A DNA stretch of 64,000 bases from Paenibacillus sp. FSL H8-0537. Lineage in GTDB: Bacteria > Bacillota > Bacilli > Paenibacillales > Paenibacillaceae. The notes beneath the pieces were generated by a model that searched no databases, was not told where the DNA came from, and worked only from the letters and a program-made list of their open reading frames with translations. Shown in pieces: positions 54,187 through 62,672 of the stretch; position 1 is the stretch's first letter; each line of letters opens with the position of its first letter. A program made the position numbers and the translations under genes. The DNA lies in contig NZ_CP150290.1 of NCBI RefSeq assembly GCF_038051995.1, forward strand, positions 6,920,501 to 6,984,500, written 5' to 3'.

Positions 54187-55335
54187 TTAGCTTGCTGTCT
54201 GCTCCCGCTTGAACAACTGCTTCATCAGCGGCGGCGTAACCAGCGTTGTCACCATAATGACGAGTACGACCGGAGTAAAATAAGCCTGCGGCAGCAGGGC
54301 CGACTGCAAGCCCGATGCAGCGATAATAAGCGCTACCTCGCCTCTGGAGATCATTCCCGCACCAATTCCTATGGAAGAACGCATATTGAAGCCTGTGAGC
54401 CTTGCTCCGGCAGCAGCGCCGAACAGCTTTGTCAGTATAGCAACAATGGAAAGCAAGGCGATAAACAGCAGCTGCTCGCCGATTCCGGCAAAGGTAACGT
54501 TAAGTCCGATGCTGATGAAAAAAACAGGCACAAACAACGAATAGGCTATAGGCTCAATCTTCGTTTCGACCGTATGGCGAAGCGGTGTTTGCCCAATCGC
54601 AATTCCCGCAGCAAAGGCACCGATAATGCCAGCTACGCCCATTGCATCTGCGAAGTAGGCAAACCCAAAGCAGATAACAAGCGCAGCGCTTATCGCCGCC
54701 TCTGTAACCGGAAAGCGGGATAGCCGCTTCATGACGAAGGGCACCAGCCACCAGCTCGCAGCGATGACAACAGCAAAGAACAGAACTTTTTTCCCGAGCA
54801 GCAATGGAATAGATACATCTCCTCCTGAACCAAGCAAGCTCATGACAACAGCCAGCAAAACAACGACCACCACGTCATCTACAACCGCTGCTCCGAGTAT
54901 GGTCGTGCCCTCTCTGGAGCTGAGCTTGTTCATCTCCTTCAACGTTTGGACCGAAATGCTGACCGAGGTCGCCGAGAGCAGCAGCCCGAGAAAGATCGCC
55001 TGCCCAGAGGATAAACCGAACAAGACAGCTGCTCCGTATCCACCGGCGAATGGCAAAATAATGCCCCCCAGCGCCACTGAAAGTGATGCTTTCCAGTCTT
55101 TACGCAGCTGCTCCAGATCCGTCTCAAGCCCTGCGATAAACATGAGCAGCAGCACGCCTATTTCTGAGAAATGAGCGAGCCAGTCGCTATTGTCGACCCA
55201 GCCAAGCAAAGCGGGACCGACGACTATTCCTGCAAGCAGCTTTCCGAGTACAGCAGGCTGACCCAGCTTAACGGTGATCGCCCCAGCGATTTTGGACACC
55301 GCAATAATTAGCATTAACGTTAAAATAAATTCCAT
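54187..55335 (-). CDS. Cation/proton antiporter (CPA2, Kef-type)
   Basis: About 382 residues from MEFILTLMLI, with some 12 membrane segments. Family features: LGKLLAGIVVGPALLGWVDN, LLLMFIAGLETDLEQLRKDW, AAVVDDVVVVVLLAVVMSLL (the ion-binding Asp pair in helix 5) and GMISRGEVALIIAASG. No RCK/TrkA-N domain follows, so it is a membrane-only member. It exchanges Na+ or K+ for protons. AGGAGGAAGA precedes the ATG. A terminator-like hairpin lies in its leader. Confidence 0.9.
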   Translation of the reverse strand: MEFILTLMLIIAVSKIAGAITVKLGQPAVLGKLLAGIVVGPALLGWVDNSDWLAHFSEIGVLLLMFIAGLETDLEQLRKDWKASLSVALGGIILPFAGGYGAAVLFGLSSGQAIFLGLLLSATSVSISVQTLKEMNKLSSREGTTILGAAVVDDVVVVVLLAVVMSLLGSGGDVSIPLLLGKKVLFFAVVIAASWWLVPFVMKRLSRFPVTEAAISAALVICFGFAYFADAMGVAGIIGAFAAGIAIGQTPLRHTVETKIEPIAYSLFVPVFFISIGLNVTFAGIGEQLLFIALLSIVAILTKLFGAAAGARLTGFNMRSSIGIGAGMISRGEVALIIAASGLQSALLPQAYFTPVVLVIMVTTLVTPPLMKQLFKREQTAS

Positions 55336-55368
55336 TTCATCTTCCTCCTTTTGCAGCAAAAAAACGTA

Positions 55369-55399
55369 AAGAAGGAGCCCGCATATATACGGGCTCCTT
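55369..55399 (-). terminator. Hairpin in the antiporter leader
   Basis: On the minus strand AAGGAGCCCG, an AT loop and CGGGCTCCTT form a perfect stem, and after a few bases a TTTTTTT tract follows. It ends the MmcQ-like gene's transcript or attenuates the antiporter gene 35 bases further on. Confidence 0.75.
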
Positions 55400-55527
55400 A
55401 CAAGCAGACAGAGAAATCCCGTTGTTGACAGACTCCTCCAAAAAACATCTTTTTATTCAATTACAAGCTCAATGCTTTTATTATACCTGAAATGAGCCTC
55501 TAAAACCATACTTTCAGCCTATTAACT

Positions 55528-55866
55528 TCAGCTCAAGCTCTCGCGCACCGCCTTCGGAAGCGACTTCACCACCAGCTCATAGGAGTGGGTGATCATGCTC
55601 TCGACCTCTTCCGGCTCCAAGCTGCCGTCCAGCAGCACCGTATTCCAGTGCTTCTTGTTCATATGGTAGCCGGGAATAACCGCCGCATGCTGCTCGCGTA
55701 AATTTTCCGCAATGATGGGGTCGCATTTGAGCGATATCGATTTCCGGTCGTCTGAAATCAGGGCAAACATCTTTCCTTCTACCTTCATAACCAACGCTTC
55801 CGGTCCGAAAGGATAATCTTCAAAAGCGCCCTTCTTGCCCAGGCAATATTCAACATAATGTTCCAT
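55528..55866 (-). CDS. MmcQ/YjbR family protein
   Basis: A 112-residue protein of the MmcQ/YjbR (DUF419) family: CLGKKGAFEDYPFGPEALVM, FALISDDRKSISLKCDPII, GYHMNKKHWNTVLLDGSL and the C-terminal SYELVVKSLP. The fold resembles the CyaY-like/DNA-binding group; cellular role unknown. Complete. GGGGG lies upstream of the ATG. Confidence 0.92.
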   Translation of the reverse strand: MEHYVEYCLGKKGAFEDYPFGPEALVMKVEGKMFALISDDRKSISLKCDPIIAENLREQHAAVIPGYHMNKKHWNTVLLDGSLEPEEVESMITHSYELVVKSLPKAVRESLS

Positions 55867-55914
55867 AGCCGTTGTCCCCCTTTCTTTTTATCGTACCATC
55901 TTAAAGCAACAAAA

Positions 55915-55965
55915 ATAAAGTTCCCGCCCAAACAGCTGCTGCCGTTTAAACGAGAACTTATTATG
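55915..55965 (-). terminator. Terminator of the DUF1641-ndh operon
   Basis: On the minus strand AATAAGTTCTCG and a matching GGGAACTTTATT close a stem with an inner GTTTAAAC/GTTTGGGC pairing; TTTTTG follows. Confidence 0.8.
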
Positions 55966-55981
55966 GTTATTCATAATTAAA

Positions 55982-57160
55982 TTAGTAAACGAGCGAGAAC
56001 AAGCCGTTAACGTGCGTCAAGTAACGAACGTTACTTGCTTCCTTCATCAGGGAAGCTGCAGTGCCTCTCAGACGAAGCTGGCTTGCGCCAATTGTTCCGA
56101 TTGCATCTTTGCGGCCAAGGCTCGCAAGAACGCCGGAGTTAACGAATTCAAACGATTTTTGCGGCAAGCCTTTGGATTGCGCGAACAAGTTGTAGCCGAT
56201 TGCTTCGCCCATTTGCCATGCGATTTGTGCACTTGGCGGATATGGACGGCCATCCGGGCTAAATACAACTGCGTTGTCGCCAGCCAGGTAAACTTCAGGA
56301 TGCGAAGTCGATTGCAGGAACTCATTCACTGTCGCACGGCCACGGTTCACTTCGATACCGCAGTTTGCTACGACAGGGTTGCCTGTAACGCCGCCCGTCC
56401 ATACGAATGTGTTAGCCACAAGCGTTTGACCGTCTTTCAAAATAACTTCGTTGCCTTTCACTTCTGTAACCGCAATACCCATCAGCAATTGAACGCCGCG
56501 TTTCTCAAGGCTTGCTTTCGCACGGTCAACAAGCTCTGAAGGGAAACCAGCCAGGATCGACGGGCCTGCTTCAACGTTGTATACCGATACTTCGCTGATG
56601 TTTACGCCGCTTTGCTCACACCATTTTGGCAGCATGTCGGCAATTTCACCGATCAGCTCAATACCAGTCAGGCCGCCGCCGCCAACAACGATCGTTGCGT
56701 CAGCTTTGTTTTTCGATTTTGCATACGCAGCAAGGCGCTCTTGAATGTGCGCGCTCACGCGGTTAGCTTCCTCAACCGATTTCAGCGTCAGGCTGTTCTC
56801 TTCAAGGCCTGGAATGCCGAAAAATGCCGTTTCGCCACCAAGAGCGATAACAAGCGTATCGTAGGAAGTTTTTGCACCGCTGGAAAGGTGAACTTGCTTC
56901 TGGTCCGGATCAATTTTGTCGACAGTGTCGATAACTAAATTGATGGATTTATCTTTGAACAGCTTCGTCAGCGGCAAAGCAACGTTGTTCTCATGAACGC
57001 CGCCAACAGCCAGACGATGCAATTCAGTTACGATTTGGTGCGATGGAATACGGTTAACAACGGTAATGCTTGCTTCCTCGGGGGATAAATGTTTGCGAGT
57101 TGTCAATGCGCTCAGCAAACCACCATATCCGCCACCCAAAATCAAAATATGCTTAGACAT
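55982..57160 (-). CDS. ndh: Type II NADH dehydrogenase
   Basis: A 392-residue flavoprotein that passes electrons from NADH to menaquinone without pumping protons. FAD-binding ILILGGGYGGLLSALTTRK at the start, NAD-binding TIVVGGGGLTGIELIGEIAD, and the second FAD contact VYLAGDNAVV followed by the quinone-site region SAQIAWQMGEAIG. The C-terminus lies at the membrane face. It follows the DUF1641 gene by 31 bases. The operon has a Rex operator upstream, so it should respond to the NADH/NAD+ ratio. Confidence 0.94.
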   Translation of the reverse strand: MSKHILILGGGYGGLLSALTTRKHLSPEEASITVVNRIPSHQIVTELHRLAVGGVHENNVALPLTKLFKDKSINLVIDTVDKIDPDQKQVHLSSGAKTSYDTLVIALGGETAFFGIPGLEENSLTLKSVEEANRVSAHIQERLAAYAKSKNKADATIVVGGGGLTGIELIGEIADMLPKWCEQSGVNISEVSVYNVEAGPSILAGFPSELVDRAKASLEKRGVQLLMGIAVTEVKGNEVILKDGQTLVANTFVWTGGVTGNPVVANCGIEVNRGRATVNEFLQSTSHPEVYLAGDNAVVFSPDGRPYPPSAQIAWQMGEAIGYNLFAQSKGLPQKSFEFVNSGVLASLGRKDAIGTIGASQLRLRGTAASLMKEASNVRYLTHVNGLFSLVY

Positions 57161-57191
57161 ACTGTTCCTCCGTTCTCATTCTGATCCGATC

Positions 57192-57620
57192 TTAACGTTG
57201 TTTGTTGCGCTCAGCCAATACATCCAGGAACGATTGCGCGAAACGCAATGTTTGTTGAACCTGAGGATCTTTCAGCATTTTGAGAATGCCGAACAGACCG
57301 ATTGTCGTAGGCTCTGCTTGTGCACGATCATTTGCTTCTACAGCAGCCGATGCAATGCCTTTAGCCTTGTCCGTAATCGGCTTAACGAATTCCTCAATAC
57401 CATGCTTCATGTCGCCCATAAGCACTTGATCATTCGCCACAGTTGTTGCTACATCATAAGCTTTGGTCATCAAAGTAACCATTTCAGCAAGCTTAGGCAA
57501 GCTTTCTACCAGCTGATTCAGCGAGCTTTGGATTTCCGGTTTAAGCAATTGCTCCAGAACGTCCAGTTCACTACGTACAGATCCCGTCTGTACTTCTTGC
57601 TCTGTTAATGTTTCCGACAT
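57192..57620 (-). CDS. yjlC: DUF1641 protein (YjlC-like)
   Basis: A 142-residue helical protein: VLEQLLKPEIQSSLNQLVES, then LPKLAEMVTLMTKAYDVATT and the typical FGILKMLKDPQVQQTLRFAQ. In Bacillus the yjlC-ndh pair has the same order and is Rex-controlled. Probably assists or anchors NDH-2; exact function unknown. GGGAGG precedes the start. Confidence 0.92.
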   Translation of the reverse strand: MSETLTEQEVQTGSVRSELDVLEQLLKPEIQSSLNQLVESLPKLAEMVTLMTKAYDVATTVANDQVLMGDMKHGIEEFVKPITDKAKGIASAAVEANDRAQAEPTTIGLFGILKMLKDPQVQQTLRFAQSFLDVLAERNKQR

Positions 57621-57708
57621 ACGAAAAATGCCTCCCTTGCGTTGTTTGTTGCATGATTAGTTAAACGCCGTTACAACGGCAAGCCGCCTCTGAAAAAAAA
57701 GCCTGAAA

Positions 57709-57726
57709 TTGTGAAATGTTTCACAA
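57709..57726. promoter_or_regulatory. Rex operator
   Basis: TTGTGAAATGTTTCACAA has perfect eight-base arms and equals the known Rex consensus TTGTGAA-N4-TTCACAA. It lies 89 bases upstream of the DUF1641-ndh operon. Rex binds it when NADH is low. Confidence 0.92.
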
Positions 57727-57832
57727 TAAGGGTGCATAATTAGAGGGACTTGACCACACTCATGTTCATTTTATTCCTTTGCGACAAAAACTGCAATTAC
57801 AACTTTTAGATCCTTTATTATATTTTAATAAA

Positions 57833-57858
57833 AGGACTGCTTATGCCAGCAGTCCTCC
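57833..57858 (-). terminator. Terminator of the AI-2E family gene
   Basis: On the minus strand AGGACTGCT, a short loop and AGCAGTCCT pair perfectly and TTTTATT follows. It begins about 20 bases after the stop of the transporter gene. Confidence 0.9.
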
Positions 57859-57875
57859 GATTTATAATGCTTATA

Positions 57876-59042
57876 TTATAGCTTAAAATCATTATCCGCA
57901 TTCACTTCCTCCGCTGCGTAAAGCGGGGAACGCGCCTGCAGCCAATGGAAGAAATTCGTTGCGATAACCTTCAGCACCGCATAGCCTGGGACGGCTAAAA
58001 TAATGCCCCCCAATCCAAACAAATTTCCAGCGGTCAAAATGACGAAAATAATCGTAATGGGATGAATCTTCATGCTTTTCCCCATAATTTGCGGAGAAAT
58101 AAACTTTCCTTCAATCAGCTGGACAATGGTCCAGATCACAATCATTTTAAGCAGCATGACGGGTGAGGTTACCATCGCTACTATGAGAGCGGGCGTAATC
58201 GCGATAGCTGGACCCAGATACGGAATAATAGCTGTACAAGCAGCGATCAGCGCCAGCACCAGCGAGTACTCGAGCCCAATAATCAAATAACCGATATACA
58301 GCAGCAGGCCAATGCAGAAGCTCACAATAATCTGCCCTCTAATGTAGCTGCTGATTTGGCCGTTCATTTCGCCCATAATACGCTTCGTATGCGTCCTCAT
58401 GTTCGTTGGCAGTATAGTAGCAATATAATCCGGCAGCTTTTTACCATCCTTTAATAAGTAGAATAGAATGAACGGCAGCGTGATGACTGCAAGCACAACA
58501 TCTTTAAGCGCGCCAACGAAAGAACCAACACTTTGCCACACGCCATTTAGCAGCTCTGTTGCCCGCTTCGTAATATTGCCGCTCAAATCCGACGGATTTA
58601 TATTGAGCCACCGCTCGATATCCCGCAGGTCGCCGCTGTGCATCAGCTCATCAAACTTCGTTCGCAGCTGATCCGCATAACCCGGTAAATTTTCGACCAG
58701 ACCTACGACCTGTGTGCTTACAATTGGAATAACCACCGTCAGCAAAATCGTCAGCAAGCCTAAAATGACCGCAAAGATTACAAAAATGGAGTAAATGCGC
58801 GGAGCCTTCTTCGTCTCCAAATAGTCAACAATCGGATTTAGCAAATAATAAGCTACACCGGCTAAAATAATCGGCAGCAGCACCGTCTTGAACAATACGG
58901 TGAGCGGCGTGAACACGTAGGAGATTTTGCTCATGACGAAAATATTCAAACTTACCAGAAGCAGCACGAGCAGAAATATAACAAATTTATTATTTAAAAT
59001 AAATTGTACAAACCGCTCTGTTCCTGTTTTAAAATGGTTCAT
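57876..59042 (-). CDS. AI-2E family transporter
   Basis: A 388-residue protein of the AI-2E/PerM family with about eight membrane segments. FLLVLLLVSLNIFVMSKISY at the N-terminus, the conserved ILAGVAYYLLNPIVDYLETK, FILFYLLKDGKK and, late, IPYLGPAIAITPALIVAM. Homologues export autoinducer or act as Na+/H+ antiporters; the substrate is not evident. Single gene with its own terminator. Confidence 0.88.
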   Translation of the reverse strand: MNHFKTGTERFVQFILNNKFVIFLLVLLLVSLNIFVMSKISYVFTPLTVLFKTVLLPIILAGVAYYLLNPIVDYLETKKAPRIYSIFVIFAVILGLLTILLTVVIPIVSTQVVGLVENLPGYADQLRTKFDELMHSGDLRDIERWLNINPSDLSGNITKRATELLNGVWQSVGSFVGALKDVVLAVITLPFILFYLLKDGKKLPDYIATILPTNMRTHTKRIMGEMNGQISSYIRGQIIVSFCIGLLLYIGYLIIGLEYSLVLALIAACTAIIPYLGPAIAITPALIVAMVTSPVMLLKMIVIWTIVQLIEGKFISPQIMGKSMKIHPITIIFVILTAGNLFGLGGIILAVPGYAVLKVIATNFFHWLQARSPLYAAEEVNADNDFKL

Positions 59043-59073
59043 CCGCTGTTCCTTCTTCCTGCTTTTGATGTTC

Positions 59074-60066
59074 TCAGCTTTCCGCGGTAATTTCCCCGGT
59101 ACGGGTTAAATCATACCCTTCGATAGCTCCCAGCTCCTGCTTGAAGCTTTGCGACTGTAAAATGCGAATAACCGCATTAATGAAAACTTGATTGTCCGGC
59201 TTCTTCAACATAACCAAGTCATATTGCTCCTGAACAAGCGGAATATAGGTAACGCGGGAAACGTTCGCTGCAGCCCTCTCCGTTCCAATACCCACATCGG
59301 CCTCGCCTGACGCAATCTGCGCAGCTACTCCAAGATGATTCGTCTGCTCCTGGTCATAGCCCGTTATGGAGGCTGCCTGAATATGGTGCAGCCTCAGCTG
59401 CTCATCGAGCAGAACGCGTGCGCCGGCACCGCGCTCGCGGTTGATGAGGCGCAGTCCCGGCTTCGCCAAATCGGCCCAGCTTGCCAGCTTAAGCGGATTG
59501 CCCTTCTGCACGAACAAGCCTGCGCTTCTCTTCAGCAAATGCACAACGATATAAGGTGCTCCAATTAATAGCTTACGAATATAGGGAACGTTATATTCCC
59601 CTGTATCGCCATCCAGCAAATGCGTGCTGACAATGTCAGATTCTCCTCTATACATCGATACTAGGCTGTCCATGCTGCCGACGTAGGAGCGCAGCGGGCG
59701 CAGCCCCAAGCCCTCCCGCTCGATATGCTTGGCTAGAATATCTAGGCTCATATCTTGTCCGGTAATGACGATAGGCCGTCCCCCGCCAGCAGCTGCTGAG
59801 GCAGCGCTTCTGTCCGATAAGTCCTGTGCATACACGTGTGGAGTACCTTGATGCTGGGAAGCTGTTGACTTGCTGGCAGGCATATTAGCCTGGAGGCCTT
59901 TAGCCCGCAGCTTGTATGCTTCCAGATCGGAAGCATCAATTCGCATCTGCTTCCCTACCCGGTAGGACGGCAGCTCTCCTTTTTTAATTAAATCGTATAC
60001 CGTGAGCTTGGAAATTTTTAATAGCTTGGCGATTTCTTCAGTTGTATATGAGATGTCAGCGGACAT
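59074..60066 (-). CDS. HTH regulator with periplasmic-binding-like domain
   Basis: A 330-residue protein. Residues 6-55 are an excisionase-type winged helix (YTTEEIAKLLKISKLTVYDL, then IKKGELPSYRVGKQMRIDAS). Residues 110-320 form a substrate-binding-like domain (GQDMSLDILAKHIEREGLGL, REGESDIVSTHLLDGDTGEY-type and LRLINRERGAGARVLLDEQL). Such regulators sense molybdate or tungstate and control adjacent modAB, which here diverges from it. Intergenic distance is 182 bases, room for shared operators. Ligand inferred from context. Confidence 0.88.
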   Translation of the reverse strand: MSADISYTTEEIAKLLKISKLTVYDLIKKGELPSYRVGKQMRIDASDLEAYKLRAKGLQANMPASKSTASQHQGTPHVYAQDLSDRSAASAAAGGGRPIVITGQDMSLDILAKHIEREGLGLRPLRSYVGSMDSLVSMYRGESDIVSTHLLDGDTGEYNVPYIRKLLIGAPYIVVHLLKRSAGLFVQKGNPLKLASWADLAKPGLRLINRERGAGARVLLDEQLRLHHIQAASITGYDQEQTNHLGVAAQIASGEADVGIGTERAAANVSRVTYIPLVQEQYDLVMLKKPDNQVFINAVIRILQSQSFKQELGAIEGYDLTRTGEITAES

Positions 60067-60248
60067 ATTGGATCTCCTTAGCCTCGCTCAGCCTAGTTTG
60101 CGGGCTGATTTTGGTCATTATTTTCATACCCTTAATTGTAGCATAATATATTTCAAACATCCCATCTCCCTTTACAGTAGAATTGACACCATCTATAATG
60201 ATATTTAGTTATAAGTAGATATAATAAACTATATTTGGAGGAGAGTTT

Positions 60249-61127
60249 ATGTTTAAACCTTTCAAAAAACCTGCTGTGCTTTTTTTCATGTTGGCTGTGC
60301 TGCTAGTATGCGCGGCGTGTGGCGCGAACAATACCGGAACGGCTGCAATAGATACCAGCACAAGCAGTCCTAGCGCTGCTGTTGTAGAATCGGCATCGCC
60401 GCAAGCGAGCGAAGCTGCCGCACCCGCTGAAAACGCAGCTTTAACGATTTCCGCTGCTGCCAGCTTGACGGATGCCCTGCAAGAAATCAAGCAAGCATAT
60501 GAAGCTGCAAATCCATCCATTTCCTTGAACTTTAACTTCGGCGCTTCTGGCGCATTGCAACAGCAAATCGAGCAAGGAGCTCCAGCTGATCTGTTCCTTT
60601 CGGCTTCTTCCAAAAACCTGAAGGTGCTCGTTGAAGGCGGCTTTATTGACGAAGACCAGCAAAAGAAGCTGCTAGCCAATGAACTCGTTATTGTAACGAG
60701 AGCTGACAGCAAAGTTCAAGTAGCCGCGATTGCTGATCTCAGCCAGGATACCCTTGGCAAAATCGCAATCGGTATTCCAGAAAGCGTTCCTGCCGGCAAC
60801 TATGCAATGGAAGCTTTGACGAACGCTAAGCTGTGGGATAGCCTGCAATCCAAGCTTGTCCAAGCGAAAGACGTGCGCCAAGTACTGCAATATGTAGAAA
60901 CAGGCAATGTAGACGCTGGTTTCGTCTATCGTACAGATGCTTTAACTTCCGATAAAGTCACAATTGCTGCTGCTGTTGACCCGGCAACTTACACCCCCAT
61001 TGTATATCCAATCGGTATTGTGAAAGAAACGAAGCATCAAAGCGAAGCAGAAGCTTTTTACGCTTACCTGCAAACAGCCGATGCGATGAACGTATTCACT
61101 AAATACGGATTCTCCGCAGCGCAATGA
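60249..61127 (+). CDS. modA: Molybdate ABC transporter substrate-binding lipoprotein
   Basis: A 292-residue lipoprotein. Signal segment and lipobox LLVCAACGANN, an Ala/Ser-rich linker to about residue 55, then the ModA fold: LTISAAASLTDALQEIKQAY, NFGASGALQQQIEQGAPADL, FLSASSKNLKVLVEGG and the late VDAGFVYRTDAL and YPIGIVKETKHQ. Binds molybdate or tungstate outside the cell. Strong GGAGGAGAG ribosome binding site. Overlaps modB by four bases. Confidence 0.94.
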   Translation: MFKPFKKPAVLFFMLAVLLVCAACGANNTGTAAIDTSTSSPSAAVVESASPQASEAAAPAENAALTISAAASLTDALQEIKQAYEAANPSISLNFNFGASGALQQQIEQGAPADLFLSASSKNLKVLVEGGFIDEDQQKKLLANELVIVTRADSKVQVAAIADLSQDTLGKIAIGIPESVPAGNYAMEALTNAKLWDSLQSKLVQAKDVRQVLQYVETGNVDAGFVYRTDALTSDKVTIAAAVDPATYTPIVYPIGIVKETKHQSEAEAFYAYLQTADAMNVFTKYGFSAAQ

Positions 61128-61798
61128 TTGGGGCAGGCATAGATTGGCCCGCATTTTGGACGCCGATCCGGCTTTCTCTACAGGTTGCCTTACTATCGAG
61201 TGTTGTAACCCTTTTGCTTGGAGTCCTCATTGCAAAATGGATGTCAAAAGCAAAGTTTAAAGGCAAGCTGCTGCTTGAAACGCTATTCATGCTGCCGCTC
61301 GTGCTGCCGCCTACAGTCGTTGGTTTCCTGCTGCTTGTGTTGCTGGGCCGCAGGGGCTGGATGGGCAAGCTGATTGAATGGGTGTTTCATGCACCGGTCA
61401 TTTTTACTTGGTGGGCGGCGGTTATCGCTTCCATTGTCGTTGCCTTTCCTCTCGTCTACCAGACGATGAAGGTTGGCTTCTCAGGAGTAGATCATCATCT
61501 TGAGGATGCGGGCCGCTCCATGGGCGGCAACGAGTGGCAGATTTTTCGCTATATTACGCTGCCGCTTGTATGGCCATCACTCATCAGCGCTTATCTACTC
61601 GGCTTCGCCAGAGCGCTCGGTGAGTTCGGCGCTACGCTCATGATTGCTGGCAACATTCCAGGTGTTACGCAGACGGTACCAACTGCGATCTACGTCGCCG
61701 TAGACGGGGGAAATATGACGATGGCATGGGCTTGGACGATGGCCATTGTACTAATCTCCTTTCTTATGCTGGCGTTCACCCGAAGAAAGACCGAATAG
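61124..61798 (+). CDS. modB: Molybdate ABC transporter permease
   Basis: A 224-residue permease with about five membrane segments. PIRLSLQVALLSSVVTLLLG, LLETLFMLPLVLPPTVVGFL and the ABC-contact EAA-like loop EDAGRSMGGNEWQIFRYITL followed by PLVWPSLISAYLLGFARALG. It forms the channel for ModA cargo. The usual ModC ATPase gene does not follow; a terminator comes directly after. The ATPase must come from elsewhere or be shared. Confidence 0.94.
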   Translation: MIGAGIDWPAFWTPIRLSLQVALLSSVVTLLLGVLIAKWMSKAKFKGKLLLETLFMLPLVLPPTVVGFLLLVLLGRRGWMGKLIEWVFHAPVIFTWWAAVIASIVVAFPLVYQTMKVGFSGVDHHLEDAGRSMGGNEWQIFRYITLPLVWPSLISAYLLGFARALGEFGATLMIAGNIPGVTQTVPTAIYVAVDGGNMTMAWAWTMAIVLISFLMLAFTRRKTE

Positions 61799-61822
61799 CC
61801 GTGTAGAAAAAATAGGCATAAA

Positions 61823-61861
61823 ACAAGCCGTGCTTCTCTTCAGCAGAGAAACACGGCTTGT
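61823..61861 (+). terminator. Terminator of modAB
   Basis: ACAAGCCGTG and CACGGCTTGT pair with an inner TTCTCT/AGAGAA stem, followed by CTTCCTGTT. It lies 25 bases after modB. Confidence 0.88.
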
Positions 61862-61935
61862 CTTCCTGTTAACTGGTTACCGTTCACTGTTTATCAGGTA
61901 TCCGTATCCCTCCGTAACCCGTAAGCAGTTATTGG

Positions 61936-62178
61936 CTAGCGTATAAAATGCTCTAGCGCCTTATTCAAATCCTCCAGCGTCTTCTTCTCCCCATGGTGAA
62001 TCGCATCCACCACACAGCTCTCCAAATGATCCTTAAGCAGCAGCTTGGCCGCATTATCGAGCGCCTTGCGCACCGCCGCGATCTGCAGCAAAATATCCGA
62101 GCAGTCGCGTCCGTCGGCCGTCATTTCCTTCACCGATCGAACATGCCCTTCAATTCAAGCCTCCCGTTTGTACCGCAT
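61936..62178 (-). pseudogene. CsoR-type metal-sensing repressor, disrupted
   Basis: A good ribosome binding site (GAGGAGA) and ATG at 62176-62178 start MRYKREA, then comes an in-frame TGA, after which the same frame goes on as IEGHVRSVKEMTADG and RDCSDILLQIAAVRKALDNA. The remainder matches CsoR/DUF156 repressors, including all metal ligands (Cys in RDC, His and Cys in DHLESC). About five codons of the first helix (usually with RL and RRIEG) are deleted at the stop. A GTG or ATG inside (about 62133) could give a 65-residue fragment missing helix 1. Likely inactive. Confidence 0.75.
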
Positions 62179-62325
62179 ATTCTCCTCATCTTATCCCCCT
62201 AGGGGGTTATTGTAAAGAAAATCCCACCTCATTCCTTCTTAAAATTAAAGCTTTACTTATTACATACCAATATGATAGCCTTATTTCCACAGATATAGAA
62301 ATAATATTGGAGGAGGGGCTAGACC

Positions 62326-62604
62326 GTGGAGGAACAGGAAGCAGCGCAAGCCGCCGTAAAAGTTTATAAAGCGCTCGGAGAGCCGACTCGGTTTAAAATC
62401 GCTCAACTGCTCGCTAAGCAGCCTGATCAATGCTGCAGCATGCTTGGGCATCAATTAGAGATGGTTGCAGGCTCAACACTTTCCCACCATTTGAAGCAGC
62501 TGTCCGAATGCGGCCTGTTAAAAATGCGCAAGGAAGGTACGTTTATTTACTACAGCCCGGATATGGACGTTATACAGAAATACGCTCCTTATTTGCTGGC
62601 GTAA
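62326..62604 (+). CDS. ArsR-family transcriptional regulator
   Basis: A 92-residue winged-helix repressor. GTG start at 62326 after GGAGGAGGGG. Typical parts: VYKALGEPTRFKIAQLLAKQ, the recognition helix GSTLSHHLKQLSECGLLKMR and a wing KEGTFIYYSPD. Two adjacent cysteines (DQCCSM) sit in helix 3 where several relatives bind metals or react with thiols. It is followed by an MFS transporter gene after 68 bases and very probably represses it. Confidence 0.92.
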   Translation: MEEQEAAQAAVKVYKALGEPTRFKIAQLLAKQPDQCCSMLGHQLEMVAGSTLSHHLKQLSECGLLKMRKEGTFIYYSPDMDVIQKYAPYLLA

Positions 62605-62672
62605 TTTTTTTGATTTTAATTTCTATATTTTTAGAAATATGAAAATATAAGTGGAGAGGACTTTCTATCATC

